This document shows, piece by piece, positions 16,681 through 25,316 of a DNA stretch of 64,000 bases. The translations under genes and the position numbers were made by a program. Source of the DNA: JAVVSR01 sp036654095 (GTDB lineage Bacteria > Bacillota > Clostridia > Christensenellales > CAG-917); contig JAVVSR010000001.1 in the NCBI GenBank assembly GCA_036654095.1, positions 255,999 through 319,998 on the forward strand. Direction: 5' to 3'. The notes under the pieces were generated by a model. That model saw nothing but the letters and a program-made list of their open reading frames with translations. It made no database searches and was not told the origin of the DNA. Numbering within the stretch: the stretch's first letter is position 1; each line of letters starts with the position of its first letter.

Positions 16681-18363
16681 TTACTTAGCGAAAAAATTTA
16701 ATGCTTTAGATAGAATATTATTAAAATTAAAGCCAAATTCATCATAAGCCTCATCAGAGGTCATATTTGGAATAAGGACATTATCAAAAGTAAATGACAT
16801 AATATTGTTGGCGCAATAACCTTTTTTATTGTAGTATTCAAAAATCGAACTCGACAAACCGCCCGCTAAAATATTGTCTTCAAATATAAAAATCTTTTTA
16901 TCTTTAAGAACATCAAGCATTTCTTCATCAATCGGATTAACAAAGCGCGCATTGACAGTACTTAAATTTAAGCCATTATTCATAGCACTTTCTTTAAGTT
17001 TTACAGCTAAATTGGCCATTTTAGAGCCAGTATATATAATTATGCCTTGTTCGCCATTTTCAACAAAATATTCCCACTTGCCTAGACTAATTGGCGATAC
17101 TTTCAAAAAATTATCCTCGCCGCCTTTGCAATAACGCAAAGCAATAGGCTTGTTTACAGTAAGTGTCCACTTCAACATCGCTTCAAGCTCATCACCATTT
17201 TTCGGCGATGCAATTATCATATTTGCCGTTCTTAAAAAACTTAAATTAATTAAACCTTGATGTGTTTCTCCATCGTCAGAAACGATACCACTATGGTCAA
17301 CACATAGCGTAACCGAAAGATTTTGCACCATAATATCGTGTATAATTTGGTCAAAACCACGTTGTAAAAATGTACTGTACACTGCAAAATATGGTTTTAA
17401 CCCCTCTTTAGCCAATGCCGCGCACATTGTAACAGCATGCCCTTCAGCTATACCTGTATCAAAAAACCTATCAGGATATTTATTTGCAAAGCTGCCTAAA
17501 CCAGTGCCGTCGGCCATAGCTGCCGTGACTGCAACTACACGTTTATCTGCGCCCGCCATTTCAACAAGGGTATCACCCATACGTTTTGAAAAGCTGTCGC
17601 CACATTTTGCGCCGACTGAATGAAATTTATCAGGACACTCCTCTGCTTTATTATAGCCCTTACCTTTTTCAGTAATAACATGGACAACTACGCTTTTTTT
17701 TGACTGTTTTGCGCACTCTAATGCGTCAATTAAAGATACAAAGTCGTGTCCGTTGATTTGTCCAATATAATCGAAACCTAATGAATTAAAAAAACATTTA
17801 GCCGAGTTCTCGCATTTCAAAATTTTTGTTACTCCGCCAACTGTCGCAGAAATTGTCATATTATTGTCATTTAACACTATAATTTGTTTTGCATCGATAC
17901 TTGCGCTATCGTTAAGAGCTTCGAAACACATGCCGTTGCTTAACGAACCATCGCCAACCAATGAAACTATTTCGTAATTTTCATTTTTAAGTTTCCGAGC
18001 GCGCATCAAGCCACACGCAATAGACAACGCAGTGCTACTGTGTCCTGTATTAAAATAATCGTATTTACTTTCAGATGATTTTGGAAATCCGCTTAATCCA
18101 TCTTTTTTACGAATTGACGAAAAATTATCGCGAGTTAAAATTTTATGAGTATAGCACTGATGACCAACATCAAACAGCAACTTATCCTTCGGAAAATCAA
18201 AAACGTAATGCAATGCGATTGTTAATTCAACAACTCCAAGGTTTGAAGCAAGATGCCCGCCATTGACGGGTATAACCTCTAATATGGTTTTTCTAACATT
18301 TTGGGCAAGTATATTTAACTCATCGATACTGAGTATTTTTAAATTAGTTCTTTTTTCGGCCAC
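16681..18363 (-). CDS. dxs: 1-deoxy-D-xylulose-5-phosphate synthase (short form)
   Basis: The 560-residue, thiamine-diphosphate enzyme is the first step of the MEP isoprenoid pathway. Motifs include DVGHQCYTHKIL, VGDGSLSNGM, LNDNNMTIS and, in the second half, GIAEGHAVTM and DHSGIVSDDGETHQG. The start is GTG at 18363 with GGAG 10 nt upstream, overlapping oapA by 20 nt. It is about 60 residues shorter than Bacillus or E. coli enzymes, mainly because the poorly ordered linker between VGGVTKIL and FNSLGFDYIG is only about 10 residues. Confidence 0.94.
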   Translation of the reverse strand: MAEKRTNLKILSIDELNILAQNVRKTILEVIPVNGGHLASNLGVVELTIALHYVFDFPKDKLLFDVGHQCYTHKILTRDNFSSIRKKDGLSGFPKSSESKYDYFNTGHSSTALSIACGLMRARKLKNENYEIVSLVGDGSLSNGMCFEALNDSASIDAKQIIVLNDNNMTISATVGGVTKILKCENSAKCFFNSLGFDYIGQINGHDFVSLIDALECAKQSKKSVVVHVITEKGKGYNKAEECPDKFHSVGAKCGDSFSKRMGDTLVEMAGADKRVVAVTAAMADGTGLGSFANKYPDRFFDTGIAEGHAVTMCAALAKEGLKPYFAVYSTFLQRGFDQIIHDIMVQNLSVTLCVDHSGIVSDDGETHQGLINLSFLRTANMIIASPKNGDELEAMLKWTLTVNKPIALRYCKGGEDNFLKVSPISLGKWEYFVENGEQGIIIYTGSKMANLAVKLKESAMNNGLNLSTVNARFVNPIDEEMLDVLKDKKIFIFEDNILAGGLSSSIFEYYNKKGYCANNIMSFTFDNVLIPNMTSDEAYDEFGFNFNNILSKALNFFAK

Positions 18364-19039
18364 GCTTCTTATTCTCCTTTGTGAACACTGAAATTACGCG
18401 CGCTGTTAGCATAACAAATTCTTTCGACTTATTGATTGCATAGTTTTTTAAAAATGCTTTTCCGCCTACAATCAATGCCGACACCACTGCGCTAACGCAA
18501 ATAGTTACAAGTTGAACAATTTGATTTTCAGCATTTATTACTATTTTTGAAACAATAACGACCGTACACGCGCCCGATAGAATACCAAAAATATCGCCTA
18601 TTACGTCGTTACAAATATTTGCAACGACTTCGGCATTTTTAACAAGCCGTATAGCCGTTTTACTGCCATGCACCTTTTTACTTGCCATCGCAGTTAAAGG
18701 CGCAAGTTCACAACTAGCAACGGCAACGCCAATGCCGTCAAACAAAATACTTCCTGAAATTAAAAACAACAACAGTAAAATAGTAACAATAATGTTACCC
18801 GCCGTTGAAGTCATTTGCGCTATAAAACTAAAAAAAGCTGACAAAAAAAATGTGATTACAGTCGCCTTAATCGCCCAGTGCGATTTTAGCCCGCTTTTTT
18901 TTGGTTTATCAACTTTATCATTTTTACTTTTTATACTTTTGACAGTTACTTCAGACGCATTGCCATTTGCCACAGATATCGGAACTTCATCTGTAAGATT
19001 ATGGCTAAATTCGCCGTCTTGATTGTCGCTTTTATTCAT
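18344..19039 (-). CDS. oapA: OapA-like DUF21-type membrane protein (OLE RNA partner)
   Basis: The 231-residue protein has a charged N-terminal tail, about four membrane helices (roughly 57-75, 82-102, 150-170, 178-195) and a very basic C-terminal end (KKRGRKKN). The segment FDGIGVAVASCELAPLTAMA...KTAIRLVKNAEVVANICND resembles the DUF21/CNNM membrane domain without CBS domains. OapA, the membrane partner of OLE RNA, is this kind of protein, and its gene follows the RNA gene directly between ispA and dxs. The ATG at 19039 was chosen for its GAGGA site; an earlier in-frame start would lie in the RNA gene. Probable role: docks the RNA at the membrane; linked in other species to Mg2+ and stress tolerance. 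Confidence 0.82.
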   Translation of the reverse strand: MNKSDNQDGEFSHNLTDEVPISVANGNASEVTVKSIKSKNDKVDKPKKSGLKSHWAIKATVITFFLSAFFSFIAQMTSTAGNIIVTILLLLFLISGSILFDGIGVAVASCELAPLTAMASKKVHGSKTAIRLVKNAEVVANICNDVIGDIFGILSGACTVVIVSKIVINAENQIVQLVTICVSAVVSALIVGGKAFLKNYAINKSKEFVMLTARVISVFTKENKKRGRKKN

Positions 19040-19061
19040 ATAGTCCTCAATAAAAAAAAAT

Positions 19062-19640
19062 AATGGTGGTAATAACTTGAGTAAACCTTGCGCCATTAGG
19101 TCCAGTAGAGTTTCTCTTTACGAAAACTTTTCGTCGCCGAAAAAGGAGTTTCCTATTAAATCGTAAACCACGGAGTTGCCAACCGCGAGACTAGATTGCC
19201 ACTTAGAGCACACTATAATCCCCAAATTATTTCCAATGGAACAGCCTAGAAGATTTCCTTGACAGACCTAGAGCACACTTAGTTTCTTTTGCAAAGTAAG
19301 TTTCATTAGGCAATCGGCATAGCATATTGGCCAACATACAAAGCCGTGTTCCTAAATTCACATACTCCACTCAAAACAGGCTACACTGCACACAGCGATT
19401 AACCGCATTACAGGTTTACCCTAACCAGTAGAAGATTTGACATCTACCGAATTAAGCCTCCACGATAATTGGGTCGTTGTTTGCATGCCATTGCAAATCG
19501 CCCAAAAATCTTAACTCCCAGCAGCAGCCCTTGTTTGGGCAACAAAAGCCACCACCAGAAACTTCATCGATATGCCCTTTAACAGTATTTTAACCCTGTC
19601 TTGGGTGTGGCCGGCCTGACTAGAATACTGCACCACCATT
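19062..19640 (-). ncRNA. ole: OLE RNA (Ornate, Large, Extremophilic RNA)
   Basis: A 579-nt stretch has no credible ORF but is clearly less AT-rich than its flanks. Its ends pair: AATGGTGGT (19640-19632) with ACCACCATT (19070-19062), followed by U9. Internal hairpins include GCCC-AAACAA-GGGC, TTTGCA-TGCAAA and GTAGA-TCTAC. Length (about 600 nt), place after ispA and before a DUF21-type gene and dxs, and its own promoter fit OLE RNA, a large structured RNA bound by OapA at the membrane. RNase P RNA and tmRNA were excluded by lack of their signatures. A covariance-model search against Rfam OLE would settle it. Confidence 0.87.
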
Positions 19641-19649
19641 TTCAATAAT

Positions 19650-19678
19650 ATTATAGCATAACTTTTTAAAAAATTCAA
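19650..19678 (-). promoter_or_regulatory. Promoter of the OLE RNA gene
   Basis: Minus strand: -35 TTGAAT (19678-19673), 17-nt spacer, and extended -10 TGCTATAAT with TATAAT at 19655-19650. The predicted start is at about 19643, 3 nt before the P1 strand of the RNA, which supports the RNA boundary. Confidence 0.85.
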
Positions 19679-19902
19679 ATGATTTTATAATTATTGCCTA
19701 AATATATAATAATAATATATACAATATACAGCAAAAAAGTTACTTAATTATAAAATTTATTTATATATAAATAACAATATTGAAAATTTCAATCATATAT
19801 AACAAACAAATTTAGTGTAGTTTTTTTTAAAAATACCGATTTTTATGTTAAAAAACTAATTAATTCATTAAATATTGTATTTAATCAAAAATGAAATATA
19901 AC

Positions 19903-20727
19903 CTAACAACATTTAATTGTTGACAAAAGTTCAATCAATGGTTCATTGTTTTGCAGTGGCTTAATTGCCAAAAGAGCGTTATCAATATTTTGTTTTAAAT
20001 CCCTTTTCGCAATTTCAAGCCCAAAAACATTTGCATAGTTGTATTGTAACAGCTTAGCGTCTTTGCCATCTAATACATCTGAAATATCGTCGGCAATTTG
20101 AAATGCTTGACCAAAATAATCACCAAATGACTTAAGGATAGCAATGGTATCATTATCGGCATTGGCCAAAACAGCGCCTGCCTCGAGAGAACCTGTAAAT
20201 AACTTCCCTGTTTTATATTTATTTACAACATCTAAGTCAAATTCATTAAGGTTCTTAAGGTTTAAGTCAAGATATTGTCCATAAATCATACCACCGATAC
20301 CTGCGCAACTTGCAATAATTTTCATGGCTTTAATTTTAAATTCGGTATTGGCATTTTCAAGCATATATTCATAAGCGCCATTAAGCAACGCGTCGCCAGT
20401 AAGTAACGCCTGCCACTCTCCGAATTTTTTATGAACCGTTGGAATTCCCCGTCTTAAATCGTCGTTATCCATACAAGGCATATCATCGTGTACTAGCGAA
20501 TAATTGTGAATAAGTTCAATTCCAACAGCAAAAGGTAAAGCTTCATCGAAATTTCCGCCAACAACATTGTTTGCAATTAGCAGCATAATCGGACGCAACC
20601 GTTTGCCTCCGTCCAATGCGTAAAAAATCGCCTTTCCTATGTCGCCAAAAAAACTTTGCCTTAGCGCCCAATCGGCAACAGCAATATCAACTTCTCTTTT
20701 TAAAAACGAAAGATTATTAATCGACAA
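19903..20727 (-). CDS. ispA: Farnesyl/geranyl diphosphate synthase
   Basis: The 274-residue, short trans-prenyltransferase has the first aspartate-rich motif in LVHDDMPCMDNDD (residues 78-90), GKRLRP before it and the second motif IADDISDVLDG near 212. It condenses IPP with allylic diphosphates, feeding UppS in this window. It overlaps xseB by 11 nt. The 260-nt AT-rich gap after it precedes the OLE promoter. Confidence 0.95.
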   Translation of the reverse strand: MSINNLSFLKREVDIAVADWALRQSFFGDIGKAIFYALDGGKRLRPIMLLIANNVVGGNFDEALPFAVGIELIHNYSLVHDDMPCMDNDDLRRGIPTVHKKFGEWQALLTGDALLNGAYEYMLENANTEFKIKAMKIIASCAGIGGMIYGQYLDLNLKNLNEFDLDVVNKYKTGKLFTGSLEAGAVLANADNDTIAILKSFGDYFGQAFQIADDISDVLDGKDAKLLQYNYANVFGLEIAKRDLKQNIDNALLAIKPLQNNEPLIELLSTIKCC

Positions 20728-20929
20728 TTTTAAATTCCTCCGTTAAATTTGTAAGTTCGTTAGTTAAAAGTTCAATTTTACCTTTACTGTGACTTAAAAA
20801 TTCCAAACATTTTCTTGATAATTCAATACCTTTATTAAAAAGTTCGACACTTTCATCAAGTCCAACTTTTTGACCTTCGAGTTTTTTTACAATCGATTCA
20901 AGTTCAGCATAAGCTAATTCAAAATTCAT
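20717..20929 (-). CDS. xseB: Exodeoxyribonuclease VII small subunit
   Basis: The 70-residue protein matches XseB along its length: FELAYAELESIVKKLEGQKVGLDESVELFNKG. It binds the long coiled region of XseA and together they degrade single-stranded DNA. It overlaps xseA by 4 nt and ispA by 11 nt. Confidence 0.94.
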   Translation of the reverse strand: MNFELAYAELESIVKKLEGQKVGLDESVELFNKGIELSRKCLEFLSHSKGKIELLTNELTNLTEEFKIVD

Positions 20930-22113
20930 AGATTTTCCTCCACAATAGTGTTGACTTCGGCAGATAGTTTTCCATCAATGCCTTTAACCGTAATAATATC
21001 ACCAATATTAACATTTTTGACACTCAAGACTGGATTTACACCTTTATAGACTTTAAAATAACCACTTTTAAGTATTCTAGCGGGGTTTAAATTATCAAGT
21101 GTATTTATCATTTTTTCTACTAAAAACTCTTTATTTTTTGTAACCGATGTCACCGCTGTAAACATACGCATATCCATCATTTTCAAGCGCGACATATTAT
21201 CCTTATAAAGCCTCTCTACGCCATTTAACACACTTGAAGTTAAAAATTTTGTTTTATGCAAATCAGTTTCCAAATTTTTATTTACCGAAAGTTTCATTCG
21301 ATTAACCATATCTACAATCTGCAAATGCGTTTGATAAAAATCATATGCGACAAGTTCGCCAGCAGCAGTCGGTGTAGCGGCGCGAGCATCGGCCGCAAAA
21401 TCACATAGGGTAAAATCGGTTTCGTGACCAACCGCGCTTATAATTGGAGTTTCCATATTGTACACAGCCCTGACCACGGCTTCGTCATAAAACGGCATTA
21501 AATCTTCCAAACTTCCACCGCCACGCGCTAAAATAACGCAGTCATAGCCTAATTTATCAACGGCATTCAACGCTAATGTAATTTCATTTACAGCAAACTC
21601 CCCTTGAACTTTAACATCTTTTACAACAATATTAATTAAAGGATTTTTTTTGCGTATAGTCCTAAAAATATCTCTAATTACCGCTCCTGTTTTTGAAGTT
21701 ACAACAACAATGTTTTTTGAAAATTTAGGAATTACTTTTTTGTGCGACTCATCAAAAATGCCTTCAGATAAAAGTTTTAGTTTAAGTTCCTCAATTTTTT
21801 GAAAAAGTAAACCGATACCAACAGCCTCAATTTTACTTACAATAAAACTAAACCGACCGCCTGCAACATAATAATCGGGCGAACCAACCACAACAACACT
21901 TTCGCCCTCTTTCGGAACATAGGTTTTTTTATATTGAAAACAGCTACATTGCAAAATTCCGCCTTTATCTTTAAGGCTAAAGTATGCGTGCGCACCGCTA
22001 ATTCTGAAACCCGAAATTTCGCCTAAAATTGCAACATTATGCAACATTTCTTCGGCTACAAAAATGTTTTTAATGTAATTATTAAATTCGGTAACGGTTA
22101 AGGTGTTCAACAT
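20926..22113 (-). CDS. xseA: Exodeoxyribonuclease VII large subunit
   Basis: The 395-residue protein has an N-terminal OB-fold (about 1-95), the catalytic domain with VVTSKTGAVIRDI, ARGGGSLEDLMPF, and SAVGHETDFTLCDFAADARAATPT cut here as SAVGHETDFTL and ADARAATPTAAGEL, then the coiled region. A little shorter than the usual 400-450 because the coiled part is compact. It heads xseA-xseB-ispA. Confidence 0.95.
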   Translation of the reverse strand: MLNTLTVTEFNNYIKNIFVAEEMLHNVAILGEISGFRISGAHAYFSLKDKGGILQCSCFQYKKTYVPKEGESVVVVGSPDYYVAGGRFSFIVSKIEAVGIGLLFQKIEELKLKLLSEGIFDESHKKVIPKFSKNIVVVTSKTGAVIRDIFRTIRKKNPLINIVVKDVKVQGEFAVNEITLALNAVDKLGYDCVILARGGGSLEDLMPFYDEAVVRAVYNMETPIISAVGHETDFTLCDFAADARAATPTAAGELVAYDFYQTHLQIVDMVNRMKLSVNKNLETDLHKTKFLTSSVLNGVERLYKDNMSRLKMMDMRMFTAVTSVTKNKEFLVEKMINTLDNLNPARILKSGYFKVYKGVNPVLSVKNVNIGDIITVKGIDGKLSAEVNTIVEENL

Positions 22114-22373
22114 TGAAATATCTCCGCAACAATAAATTATTTCTAAACACGCATAAAGATTTTACAAAATAATTTAATAAAATAACTGGTTAAGATTTTT
22201 TTAAAATACAAAATATGTATTATAAGCCTGAAAATCATTTTAATTAGAACATATAACTAAATTTTAAACCAATTAATGCAAATTTTCAAAAAATACTGTT
22301 AAAAAGCAAAATTATGCAATATAAAAAATAGCTTTAAATTTGCCAGTTAAACTAATAACTAAGTACCAATTTA

Positions 22374-23210
22374 TTAATTTCGACTTGCGCTTTTAATTGT
22401 GTTTTTCATAAGCATAGTAATTGTCATTGGCCCAACGCCACCCGGCACAGGAGTAATAAAACCACATTTTTCCTTAACGTTTTCAAAATCGACGTCACCA
22501 CAGAGTTTTCCATTTTCATCGCGGTTCATACCTACGTCAATAACGACAGCGCCCTGCTTGACAAAATCGCTTGTAACAAATTTAGCTTTACCAATCGCCG
22601 CGACCAAAATATCTGCTCGCGAACAAACCTCTTGTAAGTTTTGAGTTTTGCTGTGACAAATTGTAACCGTCGCGCTTTCTTGAAGCAACAAATTAAACAT
22701 AGGCTTCCCAACGATATTGCTTCGTCCAATAACAACGGCATTTTTCCCGACTATTGAAACGCCAGTTGACTTAATAAGCTCAATTATTCCTTGAGGAGTA
22801 CACGAAACCAAGTCAGGAGTGCCTAAACTTAATAACCCGACTTGTTCGGCGCAAAAGCCGTCAACATCTTTTTTAGATGAAATATTTGCTAATATCTTTT
22901 TTTCGTCAAGATGTTTTGGCAAAGGAAGCTGACAAAGTATTCCACTAACATCATCACGCAAATTAAGTTCCGTAACTTTATCCATAATTGTTATTTCGTC
23001 AATATCCGACGGGTAACGATATGAAAAACTTTCAATCCCAAGTTCCGCGCAAGCATTAATTTTATTGCGAACATAAACTTGGCTTGCCGAGTCATCGCCA
23101 ACTAAAATAACAGCAAGGCCAACTTTCTTGCCCTGCTTTTTTAAGGCTTCAACATCTAATTTTAGCCCTTCTCTAATTTTTTGTGATAAGGATTTTCCAT
23201 CAATAATCAT
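22374..23210 (-). CDS. folD: Bifunctional methylenetetrahydrofolate dehydrogenase/cyclohydrolase
   Basis: The 278-residue protein has the FolD motifs YVRNKINACAELGIES (catalytic lysine), GILCQLPLPKHL, DVDGF and VIGRSNIVGKP plus C-terminal TPVPGGVGPMTITML. It interconverts 5,10-methylene- and 10-formyl-tetrahydrofolate. It follows nusB by 32 nt in the asp23-nusB-folD unit. Confidence 0.96.
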   Translation of the reverse strand: MIIDGKSLSQKIREGLKLDVEALKKQGKKVGLAVILVGDDSASQVYVRNKINACAELGIESFSYRYPSDIDEITIMDKVTELNLRDDVSGILCQLPLPKHLDEKKILANISSKKDVDGFCAEQVGLLSLGTPDLVSCTPQGIIELIKSTGVSIVGKNAVVIGRSNIVGKPMFNLLLQESATVTICHSKTQNLQEVCSRADILVAAIGKAKFVTSDFVKQGAVVIDVGMNRDENGKLCGDVDFENVKEKCGFITPVPGGVGPMTITMLMKNTIKSASRN

Positions 23211-23242
23211 CTTATATAATCTCCGTAAATTTGTACAATATT

Positions 23243-23653
23243 TTAGATAGTACCATTTATTTCCTTGTTTATGCTTGAAAGTGTTCCATTTACAAATGAT
23301 TTGCTTTTTTCACTGCTATATCGCTCGGCAATTTCAATCGCTTCACTTATAGCCACGGGCGCAGGCACTTCAGGCATATATTTCAGCTCATAGGCGCACA
23401 AAATCATAACAGCTAAATCGGGTTTATAAACACGCTCAATGGTATAACCTTCAACATATTTTTCAACCAACGATTTAAGTTCGTCAAAATGCAAAATAAT
23501 GCCATCGTAAACATTGGTAATGTAAATTTTATCCTCGTTAGTCAACGCGCTGTCGGAAAGCAACACATCTAAAGTAGTATCATTTTTAGTATTATAAAAT
23601 AAAAATTCAAAAGTCAGCCTGTACACATTTTCACGCGCGGTGCGTCTGCTCAT
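23243..23653 (-). CDS. nusB: Transcription antitermination factor NusB
   Basis: The 136-residue, all-helical protein has the NusB pattern: basic start (SRRTARENVYRLTFEFLFY), then LAVMILCAYELKYMPEVPAPVAISEAIEIAERYSSEKS cut here as PVAISEAIEIAERYSSEKS, and FVNGTLSSI at the end. It binds boxA RNA with S10 in rRNA antitermination. Second gene after asp23. Confidence 0.95.
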   Translation of the reverse strand: MSRRTARENVYRLTFEFLFYNTKNDTTLDVLLSDSALTNEDKIYITNVYDGIILHFDELKSLVEKYVEGYTIERVYKPDLAVMILCAYELKYMPEVPAPVAISEAIEIAERYSSEKSKSFVNGTLSSINKEINGTI

Positions 23654-23686
23654 AGTAACCTCGTATATTAAAGAAAAAATAAATAA

Positions 23687-24091
23687 CTAATTGTTTTTAT
23701 CGGTAGTTAAATCATCTTTTTCGATTTCATTGGTAGCGTCATCAAAAAGATGTTCAATAGGTGGAGTAACAGTATCATCACAAATTATGCTGACTACCAT
23801 AACATTGATTTCCGAAACTTTGTAGCAAGTTTCCCTTTCTATGTCTTTTTTAATTCGCTCCTGAACGGCGCAAACAGTGTTTGGAATATTATAACCATAA
23901 TTAAGGTTTACAAAGATATCAAGCTTGACCTTTCCATCAAGCAGATAAGCTTGTACATCGCTTGAAAAACGTGAACTTTTTTTTCGGTCAGATGAAAGCA
24001 ATCTAATTCCCTCGACCTGACTTGCGCTTTTTGTAGCAATCGCGATTATGATATCGCTATACACCTCGGTATTTGATTTTTCTCTAGACAT
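23687..24091 (-). CDS. Asp23/Gls24 family envelope protein (YloU/AmaP-associated type)
   Basis: The 134-residue protein has the Asp23 core: SDIIIAIATKSASQVEGI near the start, then a DGKVKLDIFVNLNYGYNIP and VQERIKKDIERETCYKVSEINV pattern. In Bacillota such proteins sit upstream of nusB, as here. Family members associate with the cell envelope; their precise role is not known. The acidic tail after residue 110 is variable. Confidence 0.9.
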   Translation of the reverse strand: MSREKSNTEVYSDIIIAIATKSASQVEGIRLLSSDRKKSSRFSSDVQAYLLDGKVKLDIFVNLNYGYNIPNTVCAVQERIKKDIERETCYKVSEINVMVVSIICDDTVTPPIEHLFDDATNEIEKDDLTTDKNN

Positions 24092-24119
24092 ATATAAAAC
24101 TCCTTAATGAATGTAAATT

Positions 24120-24148
24120 ATTATAACACATAAGGTTTTTTTTTACAA
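24120..24148 (-). promoter_or_regulatory. SigA-type promoter of asp23-nusB-folD
   Basis: Minus strand: -35 TTGTAA (24148-24143), 17-nt spacer, -10 TATAAT (24125-24120), with the hairpin at 24170-24194 just upstream of it. Confidence 0.75.
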
Positions 24149-24169
24149 CAATTTTAAGTTATAAAGCAA

Positions 24170-24194
24170 CACGCGCGCAAAATTTGCGCGCGTG
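24170..24194 (-). terminator. Hairpin after spoIIIAH, probable operon terminator
   Basis: A perfect 11-bp GC-rich inverted repeat (CACGCGCGCAA/TTGCGCGCGTG) lies 43 nt past spoIIIAH. The downstream T tract is short (TTGCTTTATAA), so termination may be partial. Confidence 0.68.
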
Positions 24195-24236
24195 ATTAAA
24201 GGAAAATCGAATATATTGTTAAAATATTATATAATT

Positions 24237-24713
24237 TTAATAAGCGCTAATGTGAATTTGCTTTGCATTATATTCAGTAGCAGATGTGACTATTGAATAT
24301 ATTTGCGCCACTTCTGCCGATTGAAGGTCATCGTCAGCAACTACAACCGAGCAGTTGTTTTTACTCATCGTTACGATAACATCGGTAAATCCTTTTGTTT
24401 TGATTAAACTTTCAACGCGCATTTCCTGTTCCATAGCGGTGCAAATGTCAAGTTTTTGTTTTTCTGCAGAAGTTTTAGCCTCGGTGCTTGAAGTAGATGC
24501 CGTCAAAATAGCGTCAAGATAATCAATAATTTCTTGCCGAGTAGTTTGTCGGTCGCTTCTAAATGAGCTGAATGTTGCGGCAACTGTCGGCGGATTACCA
24601 CCACTTACCGCTGCATTTGTTAGCTTTTTATTAAGCCAAACATTCAGGAATGCTGATGCTACCAGCAGTACTATCATTGTAGATAATACTATAATCTTTT
24701 TTTTGTTTTTCAT
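24237..24713 (-). CDS. spoIIIAH: Stage III sporulation protein AH
   Basis: The 158-residue protein has an N-terminal helix (6-26), a linker, and the SpoIIIAH ring-building domain, with QKLDICTAMEQEMRVESLIKTKGF cut here as AMEQEMRVESLIKTKGF and VTMSKNNCSVVVADDDL. In Bacillus AH in the mother cell meets SpoIIQ across the septal membranes. It is shorter than Bacillus AH (218), with a trimmed linker. Last gene of spoIIIAA-AH. Confidence 0.93.
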   Translation of the reverse strand: MKNKKKIIVLSTMIVLLVASAFLNVWLNKKLTNAAVSGGNPPTVAATFSSFRSDRQTTRQEIIDYLDAILTASTSSTEAKTSAEKQKLDICTAMEQEMRVESLIKTKGFTDVIVTMSKNNCSVVVADDDLQSAEVAQIYSIVTSATEYNAKQIHISAY

Positions 24714-24722
24714 ATAAACCTC

Positions 24723-25316
24723 CTAGTTATTCATAGTGAATATTTCAATTTTATTTTGTTCAATATTTAGCGCTGTCGACGCTGCTCTAAGCAACTCAAG
24801 CCTTACTTTAATGCTATTTGCGCCTTCGGCAACAATTATTACGCCCTGTATTTTTGGGCTTAACTCCTTAACTACCAGTGGAGTTGTTTTTCCGTCAACA
24901 GTTATAAGTATTGGCGAAGTAGTTTCATCGGTTGTTGTTGATTTTAAATTCGAACCTCCGCTATCGTCCTCGCGAGTGGTCGTATTGATTTTTTCCTCTA
25001 TCGCGGTCACGAGTTCGGTTGTTCCATCGTACGTAATTAAAACTCTAACCTTTCCAGCGCCACTTATTGTAGATAAAATACTTTCTAATCTTACTTCGTC
25101 GTTAAGATAACCTGCTTCGGTATTGCCGCTAGTCGTCTGACTAACTTTTTTATCTTTACCCAGTGTCGACGCATACACAAGTAACGCTATCGCTATTAAA
25201 ATTATGCTAATTATCAACTCAATATTCTTAATTTTTTTAAATCTGTAAAAAATCTCTTGAAAGTTTATTTTCTTATGAATATCCGACTGCCCGTCTACCT
25301 TTTTATTATCCTCCAT
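24723..25316 (-). CDS. spoIIIAG: Stage III sporulation protein AG
   Basis: The 197-residue protein has a membrane helix (about 33-51) and then a ring-building domain with LESILSTISGAGKVRVLITYDG, and a later SPKIQGVIIVAEGANSIKV segment. It forms the large AG ring of the mother cell-forespore channel. The stop overlaps no gene; it starts inside the end of spoIIIAF (11-nt overlap). Confidence 0.94.
   Translation of the reverse strand: MEDNKKVDGQSDIHKKINFQEIFYRFKKIKNIELIISIILIAIALLVYASTLGKDKKVSQTTSGNTEAGYLNDEVRLESILSTISGAGKVRVLITYDGTTELVTAIEEKINTTTREDDSGGSNLKSTTTDETTSPILITVDGKTTPLVVKELSPKIQGVIIVAEGANSIKVRLELLRAASTALNIEQNKIEIFTMNN

Noticed and set aside
19062..19640. RNase P RNA, tmRNA or a group II intron
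   Set aside because: The GAGGAAAGTCC core of RNase P RNA, the tmRNA tRNA-like ends and tag ORF, and the group II ends and domain V were not found; gene context fits OLE RNA.
20826..20846. TTCGACA (0A-box-like) sequence
   Set aside because: It lies inside the xseB coding sequence, not in a promoter; a 7-nt match by chance is expected in 64 kb.
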